Positions 12,110 to 23,738 of a stretch of DNA of 64,000 nt are shown one piece after another. The stretch spans positions 17,873,701-17,937,700 of the forward strand of contig NC_087252.1 of the NCBI RefSeq assembly GCF_037042905.1, read 5' to 3'. Origin of the DNA: Lytechinus pictus (lineage: Eukaryota; Echinodermata; Echinoidea; Temnopleuroida; Toxopneustidae). The notes beneath the pieces were generated by a model. The model was not told the DNA's origin, did not search any database, and saw only the letters and a program-made list of their open reading frames with translations. The position numbers were made by a program, and so were the translations under genes. The stretch's first letter is position 1. Every line of letters begins with the position of its first letter.

Positions 12110-12401
12110 TAGGCGTCACTGCTAACTTGAGCTTTAGGGCGACACAAACCTCCTCCGGGCTTCTCAACGAATATATACAGAAAGATGTTCTCATACAAAA
12201 AAATCGGGCGTTCTGAGCAGATGTTGGGATCATTTTGACACCTGTAATTACCACGATGATAACTATAATGTAAAGATTCTATCGCCAATATTTTGACCAA
12301 CAAACAGAGTGCGCGATCAGAAACCTCCCTGTATACATTTTAACGGTTGTATAAATACACTTGACGGTAGACTGAACTACTCAACTTAAAAAATAATATT
12401 C
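12110..12401. other. Non-coding spacer
   Basis: Shared with 42940-43235. No gene or repeat boundary seen. Confidence 0.45.
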
Positions 12402-12409
12402 ATTCGAAC

Positions 12410-12658
12410 CACTAGCGTACCTACGGGGGGGGGGGCAGGGGGGCACTCTGCCCCCTTGACGAGCCACAACCCATACAAAAGACATTACCTGCCCCCCTGA
12501 CGAGCTTAAAAAACCTTTTTTGCCCCCCCCCCCTGACGAGCTTGAAGGCCTTTACTGCATGCCCCCCCCCCTGAACTTTAAGACCTTTTTTTTTTTTTTT
12601 CAATTTTTTGGCGGCAGATTTTGCCCCCCCCCTGTGGAAAATCCTTGGTACGCCACTG
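12410..12658. mobile_element. hAT-like MITE with 8-bp duplication and empty site
   Basis: 249 bp with ends CACTAGCGTACC and GGTACGCCACTG (imperfect 12-bp inverted repeats). The interior has runs of C and G and a repeated TGACGAGCTT word. The flanking direct repeat is ATTCGAAC (12402-12409 and 12659-12666). Unit 2 has one uninterrupted ATTCGAAC at 43236-43243. An 8-bp duplication with CAGTGGCG-like ends points to the hAT superfamily; no transposase is encoded. Confidence 0.85.
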
Positions 12659-12676
12659 ATTCGAACTTCATAGAAT

Positions 12677-13143
12677 TTTTTTTTTTTTTTTTAATTTATT
12701 TATTTGGTATTATTTATACAGGGTAACCCCATCAGTAGTCAAATACTGTTGTACTTGGGGGCCCTGTATAACATGGAACAAAACAAAATACAAGCATATA
12801 TACAATACAAATGAAAAATACAAATCCTGAACATATGCAGATGGAAATTTTAAGTATAAATCTAATAACAAAAATTTATGTGTGAAATTGAGAACAATAA
12901 TTTAACCCAGTGCTACAATGAAGTAGAAAGTAATAGGGGAAAGAAATATAGAAGGTAAGGATGAGTTGAGGTAAAAATAAAAGAACACAGCAGAGAGCTA
13001 AAGCGGGAGAAGAAGACACATCACCATTTACACTATAATGCAATAATATAGTCTGAAAATATAATTCTTGCTTATATATTAAAATGGGTGTATCTATACC
13101 TCCAATATGACGATGTGAAGGAAGATTTCGACGTGGAGTTTTT
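12677..13143 (-). mobile_element. Retroposon 3' end (LINE or SINE tail), minus orientation
   Basis: Absent from unit 2. The plus strand starts with a poly-T run (12676-12692), that is, a poly-A tail on the minus strand, followed by AT-rich sequence with a short hairpin (CAGGGTAACCCC and GGGGGCCCTG). It is flanked by AACTTCATAGAAT (12664-12676) and AACTTCATTAAGAAT (13144-13158), a slightly altered target duplication. No coding sequence remains, so the family is undetermined. Confidence 0.65.
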
Positions 13144-13158
13144 AACTTCATTAAGAAT

Positions 13159-13967
13159 AGGCTTAATAGTCTGATGCATCATTGTATTTGAATGATGCTG
13201 AAAGTTTTGAATACATTACCAAACTATTCATAAATCATGTAAAGAAGTGGGTGGAGCTTGGATGTGTTTAAAATCCAGTTATGTAGACATAATAACGAAA
13301 GATATTATAGTATTTATGACTTACATTTTTCTATCGACCCTTTAGAAATGTTTTTCGAAGTCTTGTACATATACTTTGTATGTGATTTATAGGCAGTCAA
13401 AGAGACATATTCTGTACGAAGTCTAAATGAAATTTTTATTTTTATTTTTTTTCATGAACTTAATTATTGTTTTTCTACCTTTGGACTATAATTTGGACCT
13501 GTAGTTTGAAATTAAATCGTGCATTTACCATCTCGATTTTTAGTTGCCTTTCTTAGTTTTTCTCTCCACCCAATTGTTTGTGTTTGTTCGGGTGGTTGTT
13601 TGTTTTTAGATCATGTACCCGTCAATCATACACAAACTGAACAGTCGTTTGCAGAATATAAGCACTTTCTACACGACACAAATATTGTTAAAATTTACTC
13701 GTTTACCGTACACAGGTAGCTGGTAGGACAAAAGAAAAGTACGATAACTTCATTGCATAATTCATTGCGTTATATGATAAATATATTACAACTTCAAATG
13801 ATGTTCAATGAAAATTGACTCATTATAAGTTGAAAACACTAAAAAATAAATCAACCCAATGATGATAACCAACGGAACTTCACGCGAGAAAATGTTGCAA
13901 CATCCGTTATAAGGTGGGGATTCCCAAATATTAGTACACAGCTCCTCGTCATAATATTTAAGGTTAC
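13159..13967. other. Intergenic core of unit 1, part 4
   Basis: Matches 43250-44040. No gene recognised; the open stretch at 13519-13719 recurs in unit 2 but has no domain. Confidence 0.5.
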
Positions 13968-14071
13968 CAAAAATTTTCTGTAGAATCTGATTTTTTGTGC
14001 TATTTCCCCTATTTTGAGGGTGCTGAACATGAATCTGCTTGTTGCCAAATTTATAAATGCCGTCTTCGACC

Positions 14072-14988
14072 GTTGCCATGGCAACGGATTAATTTCTAAA
14101 AAATTGCATGTATTCCCCTGTAAATGGTGGATAAACATGATATAAATTAGCCAATAGATTGAATTAAAGGTTCCAATTAAATACAAATGAAATTCAAAAT
14201 ATTTAAGATCATCAAAATGGTTTCAATTGGCCCGTTGCCATGGTAACGGCTCATTTTTCCTCCAGAAAAGTAAAAATTTTGATTTAAAGTTGTAGAATCT
14301 GTGTTTTGTTTCATTTTCCCTGTGTTTAGGGTGTTAAACATAGAAGTGATTTTTGCTAAATGTATAAATACACTCTCATTCCATTGCCATGGCAACCAAA
14401 TAATACCTAATTTGGTAAAAAAAGAAATAACATGGTAAAAAAAGACAATGTCGAGAAATACAATAAAAGCGACCTAATCTACATGCGTTGGGATTTTACC
14501 ACTCATTTAGTGGTAAAAACTACAGTAAGTGTTATGCATGAGTTTATTGGAATGATAGGAATTGATGTTGCCTTGACAATGCTTGAATTTAAAGATAAAT
14601 ATCAATATTGCAAATTGGCCGTTGCCATGGTAACAGCTTATTTTTTCTCAGAAAAGTATACATTTGATAAAAAATATTGTAGAATCTGAATTTTCTTTCA
14701 TTTCCCCTAATTATATGATGCTAGATCTATATGTGCTTGTTGCTAAATGTATAATTACCATCTTAGGCCATTGCCATGGCAACCAAATAACATGGGAGGA
14801 GATAATGGTGGAAAATACCATGAAAATCACAATCTACATGCGTAAGGTTTGAACCATTAAATATTGAACAAAAAATACAGTAAGTGGTCTGCATGAGTTC
14901 ATTAGAAAGAAAAGAATTGATGTGGCCTTGGTAACACTTGCATTTGATATAAATATGAATGTTGCAAACCTCCCATTGCCATGGTAAC
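14072..14988. promoter_or_regulatory. Six X-box-like palindromes, left arm
   Basis: GTTGCCATGGCAAC-type sites at 14072, 14234, 14383, 14621, 14770 and 14975, each 14 bp with at most two changes from the palindrome. The sequence fits the RFX-family X-box half-sites GTNRCC and RGYAAC with the spacer absent or minimal. Whether any RFX protein binds is untested. Confidence 0.5.
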
Positions 14989-14999
14989 ATCTTATTTTT

Positions 15000-16130
15000 C
15001 TCAGAAAATTACAAAGTTGAAAAAATCTTCAAATTTTCCTTTCATTTCCCCTAGTTTTAAGGTGCTCAACATACATATGCTTGTTAATGTAAAAATACTC
15101 TCTCGGGCCATTTTCAATTTAGAATTAAATCCAATCCACATAACATATACTCAAATAAATTATCCAATTACACTCATTTTAATGCTGGACAAGTTTTGAA
15201 GAAAAATGGTACTTATTCTGCATGAAATCCAGTATTGTAACTCCAAAATGACCGCAGATAGTCATTTTGAGTATAGTGATTTTGGGTGAAGTGTGCTTTT
15301 TAAAAGTGTTAAATATAATAAAAGGGGGGGGGGCATACACTTGAATGAAAATTTTAAATCTGTCAGGAGGTGACGTGGTCTTGACCTCCTAATCTGAGAT
15401 TATTGCCATAACCAAATTGGCAGGTGGTGTCCATTTTGAAAAAGTAAACTTATAAATATTTTCATAATTTTGGAAATATATGGATCTATATTATGATATT
15501 TCAACAAAACATTGGGTAATCATTAAATATAATTAATCATATTGCACAAGTTTCAAGTCATATGATCAAGGTCAGGTATTTTACGATCACCAAAATTTGA
15601 CCATGTTGTATTATCATCATTGAATCTCATCAAGTTTCTGAAAAGGCAAACCTTTGAGAGTGCGTATATAAATCTATTTCAAGAAAGTTGGACATAAAGG
15701 TATTCAACTATCACATCATTGTGCATGAGTTTCAGGTTAAAGTTATGGTCAATGAACTTTGACTGTACTGTGGTATCAACATCAAAAAAATTACTTAGGT
15801 TTATTATTTTCAAGATAATTAGATATCATGTCACTAGGTGAAGGTCAAGGGTCTTCTGAGGTTAAAAAAACCCTTAGGATTCTATTATTAAATGAATGGG
15901 TTTTTCATGAAAGTCCCACATTGAGTCTACATTAAAAAATTGAAAAATTTTACCTTTGTTTCCTCAAAAGGACAATTATATCTAATAGGAGGAGGCCAGG
16001 ATTATGTCAATTTGCCAAATAAACTTTGGAGTTGAATTATCTTGAACAGCTTTCTATTAAAATAAATACATACATTTTAACATGTATAGCACTTCATGTA
16101 AACATGCTCAAAGCACTTTCCATTATAATT
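15000..16130. other. Non-coding interior of foldback element
   Basis: No frame or boundary recognised. A G run lies at 15326. Repeated words such as AAGGTCA and TTTTGACC suggest old tandem duplication. Confidence 0.4.
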
Positions 16131-16136
16131 GTGGGG

Positions 16137-16385
16137 GGGGGGGCGTCGTCTAGTGGTTAAGACTCTTTCTTTCAATCTGAGGGATATGGGTTAGATTCCC
16201 AGCCAGGGTGTGTTTTCCTTCAGTAAGAAATTTATCCATATTGTGCTGCATATTGTGCTGCCAGGTGAGGTAAATGGGTACCTGCAGGAAGTAAGTCCTT
16301 AAAAAGCTGTGAGCACCGGATGCGGTAGTCTAGCTTAGCCGGGGTAATATAGGAGCACTATACAAATCCTATATTATTTTATTTA
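16137..16385 (+). mobile_element. tRNA-derived SINE
   Basis: Head with pol III A-box-like TCTAGTGGTTAAGA and B-box-like GGGTTAGATTCCC. The body contains AAATGGGTACCTGCAGGAAG and ends GCCGGGGTAATATAGGAGCA followed by a TATT-rich tail. The tail resembles the truncated SINE at 7254-7341. The element sits inside the foldback element, so it is younger than it. The exact 5' end is blurred by a G run at 16132-16143. Confidence 0.75.
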
Positions 16386-16889
16386 TTATCATAAAAATGA
16401 ATAATTCTACTTTTCAAGTGCTTTCAATACATAAAATGGAGGTTACAAATAAAATTCATAGGTTTGTAAGCTTTAAAAAAAAAAAATTGTACAGAAGGAC
16501 ATGAACGGATTTTGAATATTGGGACCAGTGAAACTTATGCACTGTTAACCTAAGTTGGGGGATAGAAAAGGGTCTGTAAACAAAAACCCAACATGAAATG
16601 TATTGTGGTGTCAGATTATTAATGGACAAGTAAACAAAGCAATTTTTTCTATAATTCTGTTTTTGACCAGTAGCAAGTGAATCTCTTTGAACAAAGGAAA
16701 CACATGATCATACTTTCTGGCCGTTGAAATGGTACCGACTGCTCGATTCTGAATGTGCTGTAGTGACTATTATCTAGGCAGCTGAACATCAGTTCAAAGT
16801 GTCCCCAAGTGATTATAAATACGAAGTAAAAAGTAAAGGTCCCAGTACAAAACCCTGAGGTACGCCATATTGCAACCCATGACCCTTTT

Positions 16890-17800
16890 TTCTTAATGGC
16901 TACCGACCGCGATTCGTTTTAAAGGCAAGGTCAATTTGTCAAAGGTAGTTCAGATTTTGATTTCTTGACTCTAAAACCCCCAAATAAATATTTTGAACAA
17001 CTCTCTATCAAAATGGAATCACCTCCTAAAGTTGTCATTTTTCAAAATGACAGGCAGCTGTCAGTTTGAATTTTTCATGGCAGTAATCTCTGATTAGGCG
17101 GTCAAGTTTAGGTCAGTTAACTGTGTGGACTTAAGATTTTAATTTCCTAACCTCAAAAATCCCCATGTTGCTATTTTAAAAAGCTAATTTATACCACTAA
17201 TCAACCCAAATTCCTTTCTTTTTCAAACTGGCCACCAGCAGCCACTCTGGATATTTTAATTATACTAAAGTCAATCTCTGTTCAGGAGGTCAAGATCACT
17301 TCAACTCATCAAATAGACTTAAGATTTTGATTTCCTTTACCCCTATAAAACTCATTCTTTATAATATTTTTATCAGCTTTATAACAAAATCCACCCAAAA
17401 TTTCTTTTTAAAATGGTTTCCGGCAGCCATTTCAAAGTTTTTATACGAATTTTATGGTCAGTTTTTCTTCATACAATTAATTGTCCAGAAACACATTATA
17501 CATGAATGTGATTGGCAAATTTATTTTATCCCATTAACCAATAGCTTTAAGATATAGACATTTGTGACCCTTAAATTGGCAGCCACCTTGGAGTTTGAAT
17601 TTGGAGGTAATTCAATTCAGCAAATAGATGTCACATGTCAATCTCTTGAAAACTTTACCCCTAAATCAATATTTCTGTCAGATTACTAGGCCAAATGGCC
17701 CTAAATATTCTCAAAATGGTCTCTAGCTGAATTCTCCCTAATTTCACAAACCCTTAGAAAAATTGGCATACTGGCTATTTTTTTATAAAATTTATTAGAG
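16890..17800. repeat. Degenerate ~190-bp tandem repeat
   Basis: Successive copies share the order TTAAGATTTTGATTTCCT, CAAAATGG..GGCAGCCA, TTTGAATTTT and AATCTCTG..AGGAGGTCAAG (for example near 17095 and 17286). About four to five poorly conserved copies; limits approximate. Confidence 0.5.
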
Positions 17801-17839
17801 CACAAATGGTCAAAAACAGATCTTTACACTCCACATTCC

Positions 17840-19640
17840 TCACTTGAACCTAGGAAGTGATTCGCTAGGTCCACAGGAGAGCTTGTGCGTCACAGACTGT
17901 AGATGGTTGGACCATAGGGTGACCCTTTGGTTGTGAGCAGAGCCATCAAGGGAATCAGTCGAGTGAAGGAAGCTACATCTTGTTTTGAATCTCTTTTTGG
18001 CAGGTTCATAGTTAAAGAGTGGATGAAGAGGGTGATCTTCTTGCTTATTTTTGTCCACCTTTGCTGACACCTATCTTCTGATGTGTGAATGGACAATACC
18101 ACACAGTAGGTAGAGATCATCTGCTCTTGTTTTGTCGCAGCCAGTAATTGCTCTGCAAGCAGCATTCAGGTCTGCATCAATCTTTGCAGCATGTGATGAT
18201 CTAAAACGGATGGGGACTGCATACTCCGCAGTCTAGTAGCATAGAGCAAGAGCTGTTGCACGGATGGTTATGGCATCTGTTCCCCGTTTTTTATGTTGGC
18301 AAGCTTCTTCAGGATGCTGTTCCTTGCTCCAACTTTAGCCTTTGTCTTGGAAACATGGTCTTTGTAGGTAAGGGAACTGTCTAGGGTGGCGTCAAGGTAG
18401 ATTGGCTTACTGGTGTGTTCCAACCATTTTCTATACCATCTGAACCTCAGTTACTGGTCTGCATCTCTGTTCTTTAGGTGAAAAGCACTGAGTTGGGTTT
18501 TTTTCTGGATTTGCTCAGAGATGATTTGCAGCGTAGTAAGAAGTCAGGCCTACCAGAGCATTGCTGAGTGCTTTTTCATCTCTTCAAAGGACTGTTTCTG
18601 TGAAGCAATGCAAATGTCATCAGCGTACAGGTAGCTCTCATTATTTGGTGGATTGGTTGGTCATTTGTGTAGATGCTAAAGAGTGGGACGATGATGCTTT
18701 CTTGTGGGAGACCTTTGTGTGTCAGCCATCTGCTACGGGAACCACTGAGATTCACAAAAACTGCTGATTTGAGAGCATGCTCTGAATCATCTGTGTCAGC
18801 TTAAGCCTTCCTTTGTCATCTCAAAGACTTTCCTTGTGAGTATTCGATGATTGTGTCATAAGCTGCAATGAGGTCAACAAAGGCTGCTCCGGTTATCAAC
18901 CCTTTCTCGAAGCCACCATCTTCAATGTACTGTGCCAGATTCAGCAGTTGACTAGTACAGGACTTTCCTGGCCTAAATCCTGCCTGTTCTGGAATGAGGA
19001 GCTCATCCACCAAGGGAGCAATGTGGTTGAGTAGGAGCCTTTCAAAGATCTTGTATGCGTGACAAAGCAGAGATACTGTATGGGCAGGTAGCTCTTTGCG
19101 TTGGCTGTTTTTTTTTGCCTGGCTTGAGTAAGGCAACTACCCTTGATTTCCTCCGTAAGTTTGGCATTGTGCTTTCACTCAGACAGTAGTTTAGCATGTC
19201 AAGCAGCCGTTGGAGTGCAACAGGTCCAAGATGTTTCATCTGCTCACAGATCGAGGACATCATCCAATCCAACTGCCTTGCTGATCTTCATTGCATTGAT
19301 AGCATTGCACAAGTCGTTCATGCTGAAAGGTCTTGTGAACTCAGATGACTCTTGGCAGGCTGTCCGCACACTTTTAGGTTGGATCTTCGCTGGTGATTAT
19401 GAGGGTTACCTTGGCTGTTCACTAGAAGCTGGTTGGCCACTTGGCCGGCGGTAACTTGGGACCTAGATTGGGACTTTGTAGAGTCATTCCCAAGGATCCG
19501 AATCTGGTGTTTCTGCCGGCCCTGAGTATAGCTTGTACGGCATTCTTGTGGAATATTCTTCCTTCATGATTTCTTCAGCAGCTCTAAAAATGTGTCGTAA
19601 TGAGTAGGGAGTGCAGGGAGGTTCTGAAGATATGTATCCA
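17840..19640 (-). pseudogene. Non-LTR retrotransposon reverse transcriptase, degraded
   Basis: Minus-strand LINE reverse transcriptase broken by stops and frame changes. In order of translation: RRKSRVVALLKPGKK near 19150-19270; KIFERLLLNHIAPLVDELL, then PEQAGFRPGKSCTSQLLN and GAAFVDLIAAYDT at 18816-19136 (the fingers and the first Asp of the palm); YLYADDICIAS with the catalytic YADD at 18616-18627; then PIYLGVTL-like and C-terminal sequence down to about 17850. Length and order fit a Jockey/CR1-like LINE, but I do not assign a clade. It lies between the arms of the foldback element. Confidence 0.82.
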
Positions 19641-19784
19641 GATCTATGGCAAACTGCTCACAGTTTACTTTCTTCAGGTTGAAAGTCTGCAGAAGGGAAC
19701 TTTGCGAGATTAGTTCGTTTTTACTGTACATTCCACCATTACCTTTTTCAACATGTTATTTTTTACCAAATAAGTTGGTATTTG

Positions 19785-20495
19785 GTTGCCATGGCAATGG
19801 TCTGAGATGGTACTTACATATTTACCAACAAGCATATTTTTTTTTAGCAACCTAAACTTAGCGGAAATGAGCGAAAAAAATGTGACTCTATATGTTTTTA
19901 TCAAAATTTGTTCTTTTCTGAGAAAAATAAGATGTTACCATGGCAACGGGCCATTTGCAACATTGATATTTATCTTTAAATTCAAGCATTCTCAAGGCAA
20001 CATCAATTCCTATCATTCCAATAAACTCATGCATAACACTTACTGTAGTTTTTACCACTAAATGAGTGGTAAAAACCCAACGCATGTAGATTAGGTCGCT
20101 TTTATTGTATTTCTCGACATTGTCTTTTTTTACCATGTTATTTCTTTTTTTACCAAACTAGGTATTATTTGGTTACCATGGCAATGGAATGAGAGTGTAT
20201 TTATACATTTAGCAAAAGCCACTCCTATGTTCAACACCATAAACGCAGAGAAATTAAACAAAACATAGATTCTACAACTTTAAATCAAAATTTTTACTTT
20301 TCTGGAGGAAAAATGAGCCGTTACCATGGCAACGGGCAAATTGGAACCATTTTGATGATCTTAAATATTTTGAATTTCATTTGTATTTAATTGGAATCTT
20401 GAAATCAATCTATTGGCTAATTTATATCATGTTTATCTACCATTTACAGGGGAATACATGCTATTTTTGATAAATTAATCCGTTGCCATGGCAAC
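19785..20495. promoter_or_regulatory. Five X-box-like palindromes, right arm
   Basis: Sites at 19785, 19934, 20172, 20320 and 20482. Spacings (149, 238, 148, 162) mirror those of the left arm read outward-in (162, 149, 238, 149), as expected of inverted copies, and the palindromes are kept better than the sequence between them. Confidence 0.5.
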
Positions 20496-20601
20496 GGTCG
20501 AAGACGGCATTTATAAATTTGGCAACAAGCAGATTCGTATTCAGCACCCTAAAAATAGGGGGATAAGCACAAAAAATCAGATTCTACAGAAAATTTTTGG
20601 A

Positions 20602-20711
20602 ATTCTTACTACTTGCCGCCTACTATATGTATCATTCATCGTGAATATACATGTATCAAGATACTAAATATTTCAAAGTAAATTGTACTGTTTCTAGGAC
20701 TATTGTGACAT

Positions 20712-20742
<31 letters not shown>

Positions 20743-21433
20743 GCTGCTGCTTCTACTGCTACTAGTGCTACTATTACTACTACTAATAATAATAATAATG
20801 ACATTAATGCTACTATTACTAAAACACCCGCTACTACTTATACTATTAATAGTATTAATACTACTTCAGCAACAAAAATACATTAACATCAAATAACATT
20901 ACCACTGCTTCTACTACTAATATTACTACTACTACAAACCCTTCATCCAAAGGCCCTCCAGGTTTTTTTCCGAAAGGGTGCATTGGGAGCGCCTGTTTGC
21001 CTCTTGTTGACTGGAACCCTATCTTTAGTTGGTCTAATTCCTATTCTGTCTAATCATCAAATAGTCTAAAATAAAACAAACTTTATCTTATACAAATACG
21101 AGGCACAAATCATTAATTTTGGTCCATTGTCGTCTTTTATTAATTTCTTTTTACCACAGTTTGTAGTCTAGTTGGTCATATATTAAACCGAACGATGTTA
21201 GACCATTTTGCCAACTGGCTGTAGGCCAAGTGGAATTATAAGCCGATTCAGACTAATGACTCTTTGATTCGGCTGAAAACTCGGTGAAAAGGGGTTCCAA
21301 CGCTTCCGTCTAGGCAAAGCCCGGGGGCAGACAGAGGGTTGGATTAGGATAGAGTAAGGGGCATAATTCCCCTAAATTGATTTACAAGTTATCATTCAAA
21401 TAGAAGACAACACACATCCCTTAACTTTTCGAA
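20602..21433. other. Spacer with (TAC)n tracts
   Basis: Paralogous to 44040-44885. It includes (CTA)n and (AAT)n trinucleotide runs at 20711-20940 (44127-44352 in unit 2). The leucine-rich open frame across it is a microsatellite artefact. Confidence 0.6.
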
Positions 21434-22060
21434 ATGTGGTATACCATTTTGTTTAATGGAGTACCACAAGGTTCTTTTTTCGGTCCATTTTTTCTGATTT
21501 ATATCAACGGCATGTACTTTGTGCTAAACACATTAAATTACATATTGTTTGCGGATGACACATGTGTTTGTCTATCCCATCGTGATATTGATATCCTAGC
21601 AAAGACTCCTAGACTTTCAAAACTATCTAGTGGGTTTCGAGGTAATATGCTATCACTGAATGGAAACATATTATGATATACATTTTAATTATAGGACGGC
21701 TAATGGTAAGTGTGATTTAAGATTAAAACCTGACTCATTGGAATGTCTGTTAAAATCAACTTTAATGGAACGATCACTTGAAACACATCAGTAAATCATT
21801 TTCTCGAAATATAAACTACACTATATTGAATACATTGAACCTGACAAAATTATATGCATTTTGCACAATAGTCTTATTCTACCTGTTGTGTCATGTTGCA
21901 ATTTTTTTTGGACAATATCAAGGAAAGTCACATATGAAGTTCTTCTGTTGTAAACAAAGCAATTCATATTTTTTGCTAGTTGGTTTGGTTACCCTGACCA
22001 TATTGAACTGCAAAGTCTTGCTGTTGATGATATCCATTTCCTTCAAACTTCCCTTTTAAT
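21434..22060 (+). pseudogene. LINE reverse transcriptase remnant, unit 1 copy (empty site)
   Basis: Begins with GVPQGSFFGPFFLIYINGMY, then LNYILFADDTCVCL: the PQGS motif and the F-A-D-D catalytic box of a non-LTR reverse transcriptase. Stops follow after about 80 residues. The same pseudogene in unit 2 is split by the palindromic element at 45117-50443; here the target AATGGA is single (21659-21664), giving the pre-insertion state. The 3' part of the retrotransposon is cut short near 22105 relative to unit 2. Confidence 0.8.
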
Positions 22061-22104
22061 CTATCGATTTAGTGCCGGAATGTTACCTGCCCGCTTTTCC
22101 ACTA

Positions 22105-23738
22105 GATTTTCTGTTGCCTTTATATGCCTAGATTATAAGCTAAGAAAACCTTCCATTTTTGTTACTACCAACTGCAGAACATCTCTCAGCAATGTAAACT
22201 GCATTATTGGCATTTCCTTTCCAGTGATGAAGCATAGACAAATTAAGACCTGGCTTATCCACATCCTCCAGGAGCGACCAAAGACATTCCAACGTGTCAC
22301 TACCGGTATGATTACTTTTAATCAAATCAAGTATTTGCAAAGTGCTTCATTTTATTGCTATCGTTTAAATTTTGCCTACTATTTGAAAGTTCAGGTTGTT
22401 TTGTGAGAATTATTTTGTTTATGTTCCAGGTGGTCTATCAACGGAAAGTGAATGTTATATCTGTTTGCTTTAATAACTTAGGTTTTCCATGATTAGTATT
22501 TTAAATTAGCAATATCTAAATCACATTTTGTTGGTTCACATTTGAATAGAATGTGAATCTTATACATATATTTCCAGATATTTGGGCGATCCCAAATGGA
22601 GGGATATCAAAAGTAGCAGATAATATGTGAACAGTTGCATCACAAAAATGTATTTAATCGCTTAAATTGTAGTCAAAGTAACTATGGCAGATGATATGTT
22701 TAATCAATAATGAACAAACAATCAACGTTTTAATAATATCATTTTATCAGCGATAGAACTTACGAATTAACCTTGTCCACATCCTATAGATCTCATCATC
22801 CACATCGCACGGTTCTTGATAGAGTGATCACTGACATTCTACCTGTATCTTTTCACTACCGGTATGATAACTTCTTAAAAAAATATTGTATATTTCAAGT
22901 TCTATATTCTATTGATATTGATTTAACACTGTGTGTCATTTCAAATATCATCTCTCTTTTTTTTTTACTTGATTTATTTGATGGTATGTTGTTTAACCCT
23001 TATCATTCATTTATTTTTATTGTCAAAGTTTGTCACAACGCTATCGACCAAAAAAATATACTTTAATTTTCATTACATCTATCAAGACTGCCATGAACAT
23101 GTCGCGACAAACTTCACAAGGTCATCAGATCATAATGACGTCATCCAGTCGCCATTTGTATTTTTATTAATGAGATTTTAAAAATGACAATAAAATAATC
23201 AACAATTTTGGGTAAGACAAAAGAAAAACGTTCTAAAATTTCTTTCATTTTCTCAAAAGTGTTATACGCACATTTGAGGTGAGATGAAGATGAGAGAGTT
23301 AATGATGTTTACATGTCATGTTATATTAATTATTGCAAATTTTAGATTTTGGAAACCTTGCAATAAAGAAACTCTACATTGAATAAATTCATGTTACAAA
23401 AATGCATGTTATCAAGAAGTGATCAAACATTGTTTTTCATGTAATAAAATACAAAGTAAATAGGTGGTGGATGCCGTCAAGTTTGGACAATCCATTTTGC
23501 TTGTCGGTAATGATGCATGCCAATGTGAAGATAAGCAAAAAGTGAAAATGAGAAAAACTTCCGATTTTACTTTCAGTTTTGATGAAATTTCAGCGTCATT
23601 TTTGTTAATCTATATTTATAGACCTTTATGCTCGATTTGCTATACTTACCTTTTGAAAGACAAATGTTGCCCAAGTTTTAGTGGATGGGTTGTCAATACT
23701 GTCTTAAAGCGCAACACAGAAAAATGCCATCTCTGCTA
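22105..23738. other. Intergenic core of unit 1, part 5
   Basis: Paralogous to 56295-57940. No gene called. A minus-strand open stretch (22140-22340; 56335-56535) is kept in both units and described under findings. AT-rich otherwise. Confidence 0.5.
23136..23143. promoter_or_regulatory. CRE-like TGACGTCA site upstream of TRIM copy B
   Basis: Perfect 8-bp palindrome TGACGTCA. It is also present at the matching place upstream of copy C (57339-57346), while the surrounding bases differ by a few changes. It could be a CREB/ATF site or chance. Confidence 0.25.

Larger units (their letters stand above)
13968..20601. mobile_element. Foldback element with X-box-studded arms
   Basis: The left arm begins CCAAAAATTTTCTGTAGAAT at 13968 and the right arm ends with its complement at 20601. 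Arms of roughly 0.9-1.0 kb (13968-15000 and 19720-20601) are inverted copies, while unit 2 runs straight through at about 44040 without the element. Each arm is punctuated by 14-bp GTTGCCATGGCAAC-type palindromes. The centre (15000-19700) holds a tandem-repeat region, a SINE and a minus-strand LINE pseudogene, apparently nested insertions. I cannot see a clean target duplication, because about 35 bp on each side match neither each other nor unit 2. No transposase is recognised. Confidence 0.75.

Noticed and set aside
12402..12666. Satellite or microsatellite origin for the G/C-rich block
   Set aside because: An 8-bp TSD, inverted ends and the empty site in unit 2 show that it is a transposon insertion.
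14432..14689. Open frame in the foldback arm, repeated on the other strand at 19888-20136
   Set aside because: Both are inverted copies of the same arm sequence; they lack a domain, and conservation follows the arm, not the codons.
20651..20896. Leucine-rich 81-residue open frame
   Set aside because: It is a translation of (CTA)n and (CTG)n trinucleotides.
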